A stretch of DNA of 64,000 nt, taken from NCBI GenBank assembly GCA_018881555.1, contig JACAXG010000169.1, positions 1,404,977-1,468,976 of the forward strand. Reading direction: 5' to 3'. The position numbers were made by a program, and so were the translations under genes. Of this stretch, positions 28,101-53,011 are shown piece by piece. Every line of letters begins with the position of its first letter. Within the stretch, counting starts at the first letter, position 1. The notes under the pieces are model-generated. The model saw nothing but the letters and a program-made list of their open reading frames with translations, was not told the DNA's origin and made no database searches. Source of the DNA: Amblyornis subalaris. Lineage: Eukaryota > Chordata > Aves > Passeriformes > Ptilonorhynchidae.

Positions 28101-31100
28101 GCAGTGTTCTCCTTCCTGACCCAGAGAAGCCACCCCTCACCCCACTGCCCTGGGGAGCAGGGGGAGCATCCAACATCTACTTTCTTCAGTTGCAGCACTT
28201 CCCACTCCCTGACTCAGAAAATGAGTGGGAATGGCTGAAGGCAATGCATTGCACATGTAGCTGGGGCACTGTCTGCTGTCCCCTCCCCACTAGGGCAGGC
28301 TGCAGGAACAGCCTGTGCTCCCAGCAAACAACCCCAGGGCGTTCAGCAAGGGGAGAGGCTGCAGAGGGACTAAGCCAAGAGTCAGGTGACCTCATGGTCA
28401 ATCCCACTTGTTTCTGTACCTGCTGGCCATGGAGCATTCTTAAGGTCCAGCAAAGTGATAAGAAAATACCTGATCCCTGCTCAAATCCAAGCAGGGCACT
28501 TTGCATACCTTTGGCTTTCCTATGGCATGGCACATGTTGATTCCAAATAGACACAAGGAGCGACACCAACAATCCAAGGCAGAGAACACATGACCCCTAA
28601 TTCCCCTCCACTATGTGGCAAAAGGAGAAACTGAGGGTGTGGCTGTTCTCTGCCACAGCTGATGGCAGCTGATGGATCCTGCTCTCCAACCTCTCCTCTC
28701 TATGGTGCAGTCACAGCCCAGCACACTGAGACAGAAATTGCCCTTCCCACCAAAGGAGTATCTGCCCTCTTTCCACGGGATTAGGTCTGTTTTCCAAGCC
28801 AAGCTGCTTGGAAAACATCACAAAGTTACACGTGGGAAGCAGAGGCTGAGCAAGGTGGTGCAAGGCAGACCTGCTCATACCTAAAACGAGAGGAATTGCT
28901 TGGGTGAACCCAGACAATTCAGTAACCAGAGAAGGAACTGAGCAAGGGGAAGCACAGGCTGCTTTGCACGGCAAATATCCCTAACAGGGCTAAACCAGAC
29001 AACACAGGGGACTTTCCAGAGGAGCTGCAGGTGCTTCCAAGGGTCAGTTCTGATTAAAACTAGACAGTATAAAAATGCTGGTACAGTTAACTGTTGTAAG
29101 AGCAGCTCTCAAACCACAGCTGTCCTGGCCGTTGGGGCACCTGCAAGCCAAGAGCTTGGAGACCTGAGCCTGGGTGGTTCTGGACCTCACTGCAAACAAG
29201 AAAAGGATTGGACAGAGCAGATGCTCTAGGAACCACCAGGAAACCAGACAGGCTTGTCAGGACCAGGTCAAGGAGGTTCCCTGAGCTAGACCTGCAAATG
29301 TATATCCTGTCCACCTCTGCCTCCTTGCTGTCAGCACAGCAGCTGCTGAACATTGCATTTAAGTCCCATAACAAAAAGTCCAGGTCACCTCTGGGCTGCC
29401 TGACCCGTGCCTCAGCACACAGAGCANTACTCACCACCAAGCCCTGGTCATCCAGGTTGGTGATCATGTCCACCAGGTAGGTGCGGAGGGCACCCAGCTT
29501 GTGCAGAGCCTCTGTCCAGTGCACCTGCTGGGTGAGGATGCTCTGGTGCGCCCGCTCCTCCTCGGCGTGCACCTTCTCCAGCAGCCGCTGCTCCTCGTTC
29601 TCACAGGCCTTCCCCACGAAGAGCAGCCTCTGGATCACCAGCTCCCGCGCCGCGCTGGCCGCGCTCTGCCGGAGCAAGGACACGGGAGGAGCATCAGCCT
29701 GGCTCCAGCCACAGGCAGAGCCCCAGCTGCTCCTGCTGGCTCTCCTTGGGCTCAGCCCCTTAGTGCTATTCTGGTAACTGAGCCCAGGCCACAGCAACTG
29801 TCATGATACAAGCCAAGGTAATTGGGACAACCAGTCCCAAAACTGCCCATTGCCTCCTCAGCCAACCCTGGCACCTAAGTGACAACCTATGAAGGACCAG
29901 AGTCCTGTCCCTCAGCAATTGGATTCACAATTGGTGAGAAACACAAGAACAGGCTGAGAGAGCTGGGGCTGCTCAGACTGAGGAAGAGAAGGTTCTGAGG
30001 AGACCTTAGGGCACCTTGCAGTGCTTAAAGAGACTCCAAGAAAGCTAGAGGGGGACTTTGGACAAGAGCCCGAATGACAGGACAAGAGGGAATGACTTNC
30101 CACTGTCAGAGGGCAGGGTTAGATGGGATACTGGGAAGAAATTTTTCCCTGTGAGGGTGGTGAGGCCCTGGCACAGGCTGCCCAGAGAAGCTGTGGCTGC
30201 CCCACCCCTGGAAGTGTCCAAGGCCAGGTTGGGTGGGGTTTGGAGCAACCTGGGCTAGTGGAAGGTGTCCCTGCTCATAGTAGAGGGTTGGAACTAGGTG
30301 GTCTTTAAGGCTCCTTCCAAGCCAAACCAGTCTGGGATTCTGGGATTATATCACCGTCCTTTGTCCTCATCTTCAGTGACAGCGAGGAACAAATAAAACC
30401 AGGAATTCTAAGGCACTGATCCTAGTGGGATGTTAGATTTCGGTACACTGGCACCATTGTCTGTGCACATTTTTCAGGCACAGGAAGCAGGAATCACAGG
30501 CACACCCTGGCACTCCACTTCCACAGCCGCGGGGTAGGAGGGGAGGAGCTGCACCCCGAGGAGCCCCTCCGGGAGCTGAGCATCCCTGCCGGGAATGGCG
30601 AGCAGGGAGCAGGCGGGGCCAGCTGCAGGGACTCACCAGGACGCTCTGGTCCTTGGCCGGCAGCACCTCGTCCACGTGCCGGGCGATGGCCGCGCTCTGC
30701 AGCTGGAGCCGCTCGCACCGGTCCACGAGCTTGTTCTGGGGCACGGAGCAGCGGGACCGTGGATGTGGGCCCGGACAGGGTCCCGAGCCCCCCGACAGCC
30801 ACCCCACAGCTCCCGGCTCCTCCTGCACCGCCCCGCAGAGAGCCCCTTCCCCACGGGGGACCCCTCACGTGGTCCCACACCCCACCAGGGCCCTACACCT
30901 GCCAGGAGCCCCATGCACAGCCCCCATCCCCATCCTTGGGTGGGGCCGCACCTCCAGGGGCACCCCAGAGCTCCCCGCCGGGACCACCCGCACGGCCCCG
31001 CACCCTGCCAGGGACTCCCAGGGACCCCCACATCCCCCCAGGGACCCCCACATCCCCCCAAGGACCCCACGCTCCACCAAGGGTCCGACAGGATCCGACA

Positions 31101-31519
31101 CCCCACCAGGGACCACCAAGATCCCACCGCCCCGGAGGCACCCCCACACCCCGCCAGGGACCCCTGTGGCCCCATACCCCCACACGGACCCCCACAGGGA
31201 CCCCCACGGACCCAAAACCTCCAGGGACATCCACACCTCCCCAGGGACCCCCATATTTCCCCAGGGACCCCCACACCCCCCCACAGTCCCACACCCCCGC
31301 AGGGACCCCCACAACTCTCCAAGGACCCCCACACCCACCCAGGGCCCTTACACCCCCCGAGACACCCCCACGCCAGCCCGGGACCCGCTCGCCCCGCCGG
31401 AACTCCCCAGACCTCGGCGCGGTCCCTTTCCCGCCCCGGGCTCCCCTCAGCCCCCGGCTCCCCTCAGCCGCCGCCGGGCCGGGGTCCCCGCTCACCCGCA
31501 GCCGCTCGGCCCGGGCCAT
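22165..31519 (-). CDS. BSPRY: B-box and SPRY domain-containing protein, model without B-box
   Basis: Exons on the minus strand: 31519-31496 (putative first), 30735-30637, 29665-29435, 28009-27984 (26 bp), 26884-26760 and 22691-22165. Joined in frame they give 343 residues; human has about 402. Residues 9-125 are a helical coiled coil (KLVDRCERLQLQS onward, then a Glu-rich stretch). A linker follows, and residues about 170-343 are the SPRY domain, seen in ERFDHWPNALA, ASWVFSRYD, GVLLDFAGGELLFYD and the closing PVFAVAHQSISLV. In mammals BSPRY binds 14-3-3 proteins and dampens TRPV5/TRPV6 calcium channels in epithelia. The putative first exon encodes only MARAERLR; no zinc-binding Cys/His set is found upstream, so the B-box is lost, elsewhere, or missing from the assembly. 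The last five exons are sure, the first is not. Confidence 0.88.
23415..23500 (-). mobile_element. Short CR1 tail fragment in BSPRY intron 5
   Basis: It is recognised by 'aatcacagaatcatagngtt' and 'aaggttggaaaaaacctcaa'. Confidence 0.75.
25375..25605 (+). mobile_element. CR1 LINE 3' fragment, sense orientation
   Basis: CR1 blocks in sense order are seen: 'gaagaatttcttcaccgaat', 'ggcgtccaaggaatgcctgg', 'gttggacttggtgatcctng' and 'ttccaacctaaacaactctg'. It lies in BSPRY intron 5, antisense to that gene. Confidence 0.85.
25640..25730 (-). mobile_element. CR1 tail fragment facing the previous one
   Basis: It carries 'ctggtttgggttggaaggga' and 'cagggacactttccacgact' in reverse orientation, 35 bases from the sense copy, making a tail-to-tail inverted pair. 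Confidence 0.8.
27435..27493. repeat. A-rich simple repeat, AAATAAA-like
   Basis: Irregular aaataa/aaactaa units occur in BSPRY intron 4. Confidence 0.6.
29940..30350 (+). mobile_element. CR1 LINE 3' fragment, longest sense copy
   Basis: About 400 bases of CR1 3' end are in sense order, from 'gagagagctggggctgctca' through 'gatgggatactgggaagaaa' and 'gtggaaggtgtccctgctca' to the tail 'ccagtctgggattctgggat'. It lies in BSPRY intron 2, antisense to the gene. Confidence 0.9.
30800..31395. repeat. C-rich minisatellite in BSPRY intron 1
   Basis: Dozens of degenerate units of about 15-25 bases are built on 'cagggacccccacacccc'. The strand transcribed into BSPRY pre-mRNA is therefore G-rich with many GGGG runs. 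A 407-codon proline-rich frame across it (30653-31876) is a shadow. Confidence 0.9.
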
Positions 31520-31654
31520 GCTGTGCCCGCACCTGCCGCGGGGGCGGCGGCCCCGCCCGGCCGCGCTCGGCGCTCCCCGCTCGGCTCCGCCCCGGCCCGG
31601 CCGCGCCGGGAGCCGGGAGCGGGCGGCGGCACGGGCGGGACGGCTCCGGCGCCG
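31520..31654. promoter_or_regulatory. Bidirectional CpG promoter of BSPRY and WDR31
   Basis: A very GC- and CpG-rich core lies between the last recognised BSPRY codon (31519, minus) and a strong plus-strand donor 'gcgccg|gtgagt' with its exon edge at 31654. The latter is the best candidate for the WDR31 non-coding first exon. The two genes are also head to head in human. Confidence 0.65.
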
Positions 31655-33879
31655 GTGAGTGCGCGGCGGGGCCGGGCCGGGCNGGGCGGCGGGGCTGCCC
31701 CAGCGCGGGGACACGTCCTGTTCCCAAACCGTTCCCGGGGCTGCGGCCGCCTCGCCCCTGCCCCGCTGCCCCACAGGGCACTTTACGGGGCCGCCCACAT
31801 CACGGGGATCTGGGATGCTCCCATGGACCCCCACAGGGCCAACCCCTGCCATAGGGATCTGGGATGCTCCCCTTGAGCCCCACAGGGCCATCCTCATCCA
31901 TAGGGACCCAGAATGCTTCCACTGAACCCTGACAGGGCCACCCCCATCACGCGGACCCGGGATACCCCATTGACCCCCACAGGGCCNTCCCCATCACAGT
32001 GACCCGGGATGCACCCACTGACACCCCACAGGGTCACCCCCGGCTCTAGGAACCCAGGATGTCCCCAAAGGCAGTCAGATACCCTCCTCGAAGGGATGCT
32101 CAGCCCCCCGTGAGGATGGGGCAGCTCTGCTGGGGTCCCTGTGCCGCTGCTGTGGCTGTTTCATTCCCGATCCCACGGTACAGGTTTCACTGCAGAGCCT
32201 NGTCAGGTGGAGCCAGCAGTGTGGGTTATTTTTTAAAAGCAATTTAGTAAAAAATGTGTTCGATTTCTGTCAAGTGATGCATTTGGGGGGAGGGGAGGAT
32301 AAGGGGATCCTCCAGCATGACAGGTTGCTGGAAGTGAAGCTTTGTGTGGATCANTTGCTCCAGGATTCCTGAGTTTTTAGAGCATTGTGATGGAACAGGT
32401 GCTGGATAAANGTGTGTTGGGATGCAGACAGCAAAACCTTGGGTGATTATCCTGCCTGAGCACTGTTCTCATTCAGGACACAGAAAAATCTGCTCTTTCT
32501 TGCAGTGGGGAAGAGGCAGGAGAACACAGTGAGACACAGAATAGAGCAGCTCCCTGTGTCCTCCAGCTCCCTGTGAGCTGATGTACAGGTAGGGATGGAC
32601 ATTAACTAACTAGTAGTTGGAAACAGGAGCCATCAGAATTAAAAATCAGAATTCATGCCTTAGCTTTTCCTAGAATCTTGTTTTTCTGTAGAACCGGCTC
32701 CCAGAGTTCTCCCATTGTCAAAGAAAAATCATGGTCCTGATGAACTTAAACAATTGGTCTGATTGAAAGAGTAAATTGCCAAATTATCAGTCCCTCAGCT
32801 GTGAGATTGATCATTCCTCACATCTTCAGAACATGCAAACTCATGGATAGGACAGGAAGAGATTAACTGGGTATTACTAATTGCTAATCACAAAGGCTGT
32901 CAGGGTAAAATTAGAAAGGGAATTTTGGAGAAACCCAACCCCTTTTGNTCAGTGCTTCCAGGATTTGGTTTTCACTTTTTTTGTGGGCAGAGTCTTCAAG
33001 CAGTTTTTCTCTTTGCTGGAAAAAAGCAGGTGGGTTTTTTCCACTGATTTTGATTAGCAAAATACTACAGCCCCAGAAGATGGGAATGCCAACAGACTAA
33101 ATCCAATTAGTGTGCCTTGAGCTAAGCAGCAGCCAATTATTGTCTGTGACAATTCACTGTCACTGAGACTGGTTTCTGCTTGGTCTGTGACCTGTGAGGA
33201 CATGAGGGAGGGATGCTGCTCCTCACCTGGATGGATGCTGGTGCAGGGAATGGCTGTCTTGACTCCTCTTGTGAGGAATGTGCTGGGATGGGGCAGCCTG
33301 GCCCCAGTCTTTGCTGAATGCATCTGGGTTAGCCACGTGGTCCTATCTTGCCTGGAACTGGCATTTGGACATGGAAACTCTTCCCAAAGTGTTCCTCAGC
33401 AAATGGAAAGATCACTTCAAGTATTGCCAGGCTGTCNCAGCTGAGCTGGGGCTGCCTGTGCCTGCACTTGCTTCCACCACCTGCTGTATGAACTTCAGTC
33501 TGGAGGTGTTTGCCTTCACCAATCCGAAAACTGGGATCTCCAGCATGTACAGAAGTCCAGACCAGATACTGGAGTAAGAGGAGGTGTAAAGAATGACAGG
33601 CAGCAGCTCCATCTCTATTGTGGCCTCACCAAGCTTGGGTATTTTTAAGCTCAGCATGAGGTCCCAGAAACATCACCCTGCTGCTGGCTCTGCTCTAAGC
33701 CAAAGGTTTGGCCCAGAACCTCCAGATGTCCCATCCTCTGAGGTTTTCTTCTTGTTCTAAATGGAGTTAGGATGTAGATAATGTGTTACCAGCACCTTAT
33801 CCTGTATATGTAACAGCAGAAGCCCCTCTGGATCCCTGGTGATGCTGTGTCCCCTCACCCACAGGTCGTGTCTCTGCAG
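31655..33879 (+). other. WDR31: WDR31 leader intron
   Basis: No coding sequence is recognised. It holds the 58-bp repeat at 31785-32065 and AT-richer unique sequence after 32.2 kb. Confidence 0.55.
31785..32065. repeat. About 55-60 bp minisatellite, five units
   Basis: Units share 'gggatctgggatgctccc' (later 'acccgggatgc') and 'acccccacagggccaccccc'. The units drift steadily from left to right. Confidence 0.85.
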
Positions 33880-33920
33880 CCTGATGTGACATCCACCACT
33901 GCCTGCTCGTTGCCAGGGCT

Positions 33921-40543
<6,623 letters not shown>

Positions 40544-40911
40544 GCACGGGAACCTCCTGTCGGAGCCTGCCCCGGGAGAGGACGTGACCCCCGGGAGCTC
40601 CCCTGACCGTGGGCAGCAGGGACTCTGTGCCTGTGGAGCGGGGACGTGTGAGCAGGGCTGGGGGATTTGCTGGTTGGTCTGTGGGTGGCAGGAAAGCACC
40701 AGAGCTGTCCAGGAGAAAAGCCAAACCCTGGACACGTTCAGGCCAAGCTCTTGCTCCTGAGTGAACCTCGTGGATTTTCCTTACAAACCCTCCCTGCAGC
40801 CAGAGGGATGGGCAGAGGGAGGGAACAAGCTGCCAGGGGCCAAGGGACAGATAGCTGAATACCAGGCTGAGCACACACAGCTGGACCTGGGCTTGGACCA
40901 GAGGAGACTGC

Positions 40912-40917
40912 AGTAAA
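40912..40917 (+). terminator. WDR31: Variant poly(A) signal AGTAAA, probably WDR31
   Basis: The AGTAAA hexamer lies about 370 bases after the WDR31 stop and is followed by a TG-rich stretch. No canonical AATAAA occurs between the stop and the CR1 copy at 41.07 kb. Confidence 0.45.
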
Positions 40918-41067
40918 GGAATTCTTCTGTGTTAAGCTGCTGGCCTCTCATCCCATCGCATTTTCCCTCGGAGGAACTGTGCTCACATTCCCAAGGAACA
41001 TGGACAGCTGTTCTCCAGCTGACAACAGCGAGGTGAATTGGACTTCTCTTTTCTCCTGAAAGTTTTC

Positions 41068-41445
41068 ATACAATCACAGAATACCCTGAGCTGGAAGGGA
41101 TCCACAGGGATCGAGTCCAGCTCATGGCCCTGCACAGACACCCCAACAATCTCACCCTGACCCTGAGAGTTGTCCAAACGCTCCTGGAGCTCTGGCAGCC
41201 TTGGGCTGTGACCATTCCCTGGGGAGCCTGTTCCAACCCCGTGCCCCACCACCCTCTGCGGGAAGAATCTTCTCCTGATATCCAACCTAAACCTCCCGTG
41301 GCACAGCTCCAGCCGTTCCCTTGGGTCCTGTCCCTGGTCACAGAGAGCGGAGATCGGAGCTGCCCCTCGTGAGGAAGCTGCAGACCCTGATAAGTCTCCC
41401 CTCAACCTCCCCCATCCAGGCTGAACAAACAGTGACCTCCTTAGC
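41068..41445 (-). mobile_element. CR1 LINE 3' fragment, intergenic
   Basis: It shows 'aatcacagaataccctgagc', 'ctggagctctggcagccttg' and 'tgatatccaacctaaacctc'. The subfamily has the 'ccctgagctggaagggatcc' tail, like the copy at 62.2 kb. Confidence 0.88.
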
Positions 41446-42225
41446 AAAAATCAAACTGTGCATTGTGAAATTCNTGTAATTTCTCCATTCCTTGGTCAGA
41501 CCCAGAGCCCAGGATACACAGTCAAAACATGTTTAGATTTTCCAGGGCACATTTGCAAAAACCTCAATTTAAAGAGCAAACAAATACAAAAGCTCTCCAC
41601 AGGGTAAGGCAAAACAAGACAATTCTACACAGAATGACCTTCCTATCACCTCACACAGCAAAACCTAAATGGGAGATGCTGACACGGATTTGCAACACAC
41701 CACAGTCCNTGGGACAGATAAAGGAGTAGGACATGAGGTGTGAATCCAAGGGGATGCAGATCTCCATCCAGAGACACCCGTGCCGCGGCAGGGGAAGGAG
41801 GGCACCACATGCCTCTCCCTCTGACAGCTCTCTCTCTAAATGCATTTAGTTCTCTAAATGCAAATCAAGTTTGAAGTCAGACTCCTACCAAAGATCCCTG
41901 GAAAAGGAAGGTGAGAAGGGCAGTAACAGAGGCTGAACCACACACCAAAGCTGAGGTGCACCATGGTTACTGCAAATGTTTAACAGGCTGGAGGACACCT
42001 GGGAGCCAGACTTGGAAGGGAGGGTGGAAGTAGATGGATCATCCCCAAATGACAGCAGAAAGTGGTGCCTGCAGTATAAAGAGAGTCCTAAAAGTGGGAA
42101 AATGCCCAAAAGTTGACTCCAACCAAGCCCTGGCCAACACTGGTGCTTCAAATACACCTGAACCCCAGAGCAGCCATGACTGCAGCTTGTGGAACATGTT
42201 GGAATTGCCGATTCCCATTTTTTTC

Positions 42226-42231
42226 TTTAAT
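42226..42231 (-). terminator. PRPF4: Variant poly(A) signal ATTAAA, probably PRPF4
   Basis: Read on the minus strand, ATTAAA lies about 62 bases beyond the PRPF4 stop, giving a very short 3'UTR. No canonical AATAAA was seen nearer. Confidence 0.5.
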
Positions 42232-42292
42232 ATAAAAAAGCAACTGAAAGTCATGGATGTCCCCATCCCAGTCCGTAACCAGCCCCTCCGAG

Positions 42293-50551
<8,259 letters not shown>

Positions 50552-50982
50552 GGCGGGAGCGGGACCGGGAACAAGACCAGGAATGGGAACCAGGAACCGG
50601 AGAACGTGAATGGGACGAGACTCGCCGTGCTCGGGCTCCGGCGCCTCACGGCCCCTTCCGGGTCGCGCGGGGCACGCCGGGAGGTGTGGCGCGGGCGCTA
50701 AAGGCGGGTCTCACGGGGCACGCCGGGAGCTGCATTGTCCGCTAAGGGAGGAACACGCAGGGCACGCCGGGATGCGTGGAGGGGCGGGCGGGACGCGCGA
50801 GGCACGCCGGGAAGTGTGGCGAGGCAGGTGGGCGGGACGTGTGGGGCACGCCGGGAGGTGCATTGCCCGCTAAGGGCGGGACGCGCGGGGCACGCCGGGA
50901 GGTGTGGCGGGGCGGGCGGGGCCTGCTGAGGGCGGGAGCGCTCGTCCCGGTTCTGTCGCGGGTCGCGGGGTCGCCGGTCGGG
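50552..50982. promoter_or_regulatory. Bidirectional CpG promoter of PRPF4 and CDC26
   Basis: The 430 bases between the two start codons are a CpG island. They contain six copies of GGCACGCCGGGA and several GC boxes, and no TATA box. The head-to-head arrangement is conserved in human. Confidence 0.8.
50671..50905. repeat. About 44-bp promoter repeat, six copies
   Basis: The core GGCACGCCGGGA starts at 50671, 50717, 50761, 50801, 50845 and 50889, spacings of 46, 44, 40, 44 and 44 bases. Two copies continue as 'gctgcattgtccgctaag' or 'ggtgcattgcccgctaag', and three as 'gtgtggc', so two unit types alternate irregularly. Confidence 0.9.
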
Positions 50983-51310
50983 ATGCTNCGTCGGAAGCCG
51001 ACGCGGCTAGAACTGAAGCTGGACGACATCGAGGAGTTCGAGAGCGTCCGGAAGGAACTGGAGGTGCGCGCGGGGCCGGGCGCGGGGGGCTCGGCTCGCT
51101 CCCGGCGCTGACCGGCCCGTTCGCCCGCAGAGTCGCAGGAAGCAGCGGGACGAGGCGGAGGCGGCGGCGGGCGGCGAGGAGGCGGCGGCGATCGGAGCGC
51201 TGGGCACGGAGCACAAGAGCCGCGAGCAGCTCATCAATGACCGCATCGGGTACAAGCCGCAGCCCAAGGCCGGCGGCCGCACCGCGCACTTCGGCACCTT
51301 CGAGTTCTAA
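50983..51310 (+). CDS. CDC26: Anaphase-promoting complex subunit CDC26 (APC12)
   Basis: Two coding exons, 50983-51063 and 51131-51310, give 86 residues (human 85). The N-terminus [20 protein letters not shown] is the near-invariant segment that threads into the TPR groove of CDC16/APC6 and stabilises it; the C-terminus keeps [12 protein letters not shown]. In between, an Ala/Gly/Glu-rich linker replaces the human acidic one. The subunit is a small structural part of the APC/C ubiquitin ligase that drives anaphase and mitotic exit. The intron is only 67 bases. One N in codon 2 leaves Leu3's neighbour ambiguous but not the frame. Confidence 0.97.
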
Positions 51311-51465
51311 CGGGGCTGCCCCGGGACCCCCGCCAGCCCCTGTCCCGCTCAGCCGGGGGTCGAGCCGAGAGGGCCTCGCCGTCCCCCCTCTGAGCTGTTA
51401 TATTTTTGTTTTTTAAGTTTGGTTAACACGCCCGTGAACGCCCCTTGGCCGAGTGTTTTGGTTTA

Positions 51466-51471
51466 AATAAA
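51466..51471 (+). terminator. CDC26: Poly(A) signal AATAAA of CDC26
   Basis: A perfect AATAAA lies about 155 bases after the CDC26 stop, with a T-rich run just after it. Confidence 0.88.
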
Positions 51472-51489
51472 CACGTATCTTTTTTAAGA

Positions 51490-53000
51490 AAAGAATTATA
51501 ATCCCACGAGCTGCTGTAAACGGCTGCAGTGAGCAGGCAGAGATGGGAATCCCTGGATCCCCAGTTCCCTGTACCTGTGATCAGGGTAAACACTCCGGGA
51601 GCATCCTCTGGGATCGTGATTCGGTGACCTTAAACCAGACAGTGGAGTGTGTCCATGTGAACCTCCAGCCCTACCCGCTGGTGGCCCCACTGAGGAGAAG
51701 GTCCTGGGAAGTGCCTGATGANTGTTTTGGGATAAAGGTGCCACAACTCTGGGTGCCTCAGGTGTGCTTCCAGGCACTGCTCTGTCCTTTCCCGAGGCAG
51801 CCAGTAAAGAATCCCCGTGTCTGTTAAATCACTCAGTCCCAAACACATCTAGAGCTGCTTCCTAGTCCATGTCACTGCTGGGATGTGGCATGGGACCTGA
51901 GCAGGGAATGCCTGCAGACCTGGATGATGTCCAGGGCACGTGGATGTGGAATGATATCCCATATGTTCTGAGCAGTTTTTCCTTTACACTTCCCTATTCC
52001 ACCTCCATTCAGCACTACTCAGTGTCACCCTAGCTGCCCTGGTTTGTCACCCTTGGAGTGGAGCTTCAGGGCTGTTTGCTGCTTGGATCAAAGATCACCA
52101 AGTAGTTCCTTATGGATGGTGGTGTGTGAAAAGGGCAAGGGCAGCTTGATTTCTTCAGCAGGTCCCTGGATTTACCCTCATCAGCTGCCTGGACAGGGTG
52201 AGGTGAGATTTGGGGCAGAGCCCACCCAGGAGGAGTGGCACCCAGTGGGATGAGCTGAAGGAACAGCTTAAAAAATCCGAGCAGTTTCTTGGTGTTTAGG
52301 AAACTGCTCCCTGCAGCCTAAGGAAGGAGCGGGGCAGGCTGCCACGGCCCAGGACCTGCACCAGGACACCCACCCACAGGGAATTNAGGAGCTGGAGGCT
52401 CTCCCTGGCTCTGACCAGGGCTGTTTCCTACCATCTTCAGCACAATGACCAGTTCTGGTTTTTCAGTGTCCTGAGCAATGCTCTAAACTGGACTTTAACT
52501 GGATTGCTGAATTCAGGATTTGTGTGTTGTAGGTGCATCAAATTTCAGGTCAGGCTGGGGAAATGCACAGAACTTCAAACTTTTCCCACTGGAAAGAACC
52601 TCAGCCTGGCCTAGAAAAGAGCTGTTTTTCCTGCCTAACACCACATAATATGATGAGGGATTGCTCTGCTATTCTGGCACTCCCAGCAGGCCCATCAGGA
52701 GGTTGTTACAGCTCCCTAAAACTCCTCTCCCTGACTCTTCCCTCTCCAGGGCAGGCAGATCTGGGAGGCACCAATTCCTCTTTCCATCCTCCCCACACCT
52801 GCTAAGTGTGACTGGGCCAGAACAAACAGAAACTCAGCATCAGTGACTTCCCACATTCCCATTCCAGCAGCTTCAGGGTGTACTCCTGGGAGCTGGGGAG
52901 GCCCAGAGGACCTGAACAGGGACACTGGGCCCTGCTGCTCCCTCTGAGGGATGCACTGAGGATTGTTCCCAAAACACATCCCCACCACAGTAAAATGCAA
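51490..53000. other. Spacer between convergent CDC26 and SLC31A1
   Basis: I see no gene, no CR1 copy and no strong repeat in these 1.5 kb; the open frames are short and unrelated to known proteins. Confidence 0.55.
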
Positions 53001-53005
53001 TCTAT

Positions 53006-53011
53006 TTTATT
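53006..53011 (-). terminator. SLC31A1: Distal poly(A) signal AATAAA, candidate for SLC31A1
   Basis: Minus-strand AATAAA. Use of this site would give a 3'UTR of about 3.4 kb. A nearer AATAAA is at 55678-55683. Confidence 0.5.

Larger units (their letters stand above)
40544..42225. other. Intergenic stretch between convergent WDR31 and PRPF4; no RNF183
   Basis: About 1.7 kb hold the WDR31 3'UTR, one CR1 copy and unremarkable sequence. In human, RNF183 lies here. No RING-type Cys/His frame is visible on either strand. Confidence 0.6.

Noticed and set aside
30653..31876. 407-codon proline/glycine-rich frames on the plus strand
   Set aside because: They are produced by the C-rich minisatellite and CpG island over BSPRY intron 1 and its promoter, with nothing matching a known protein.
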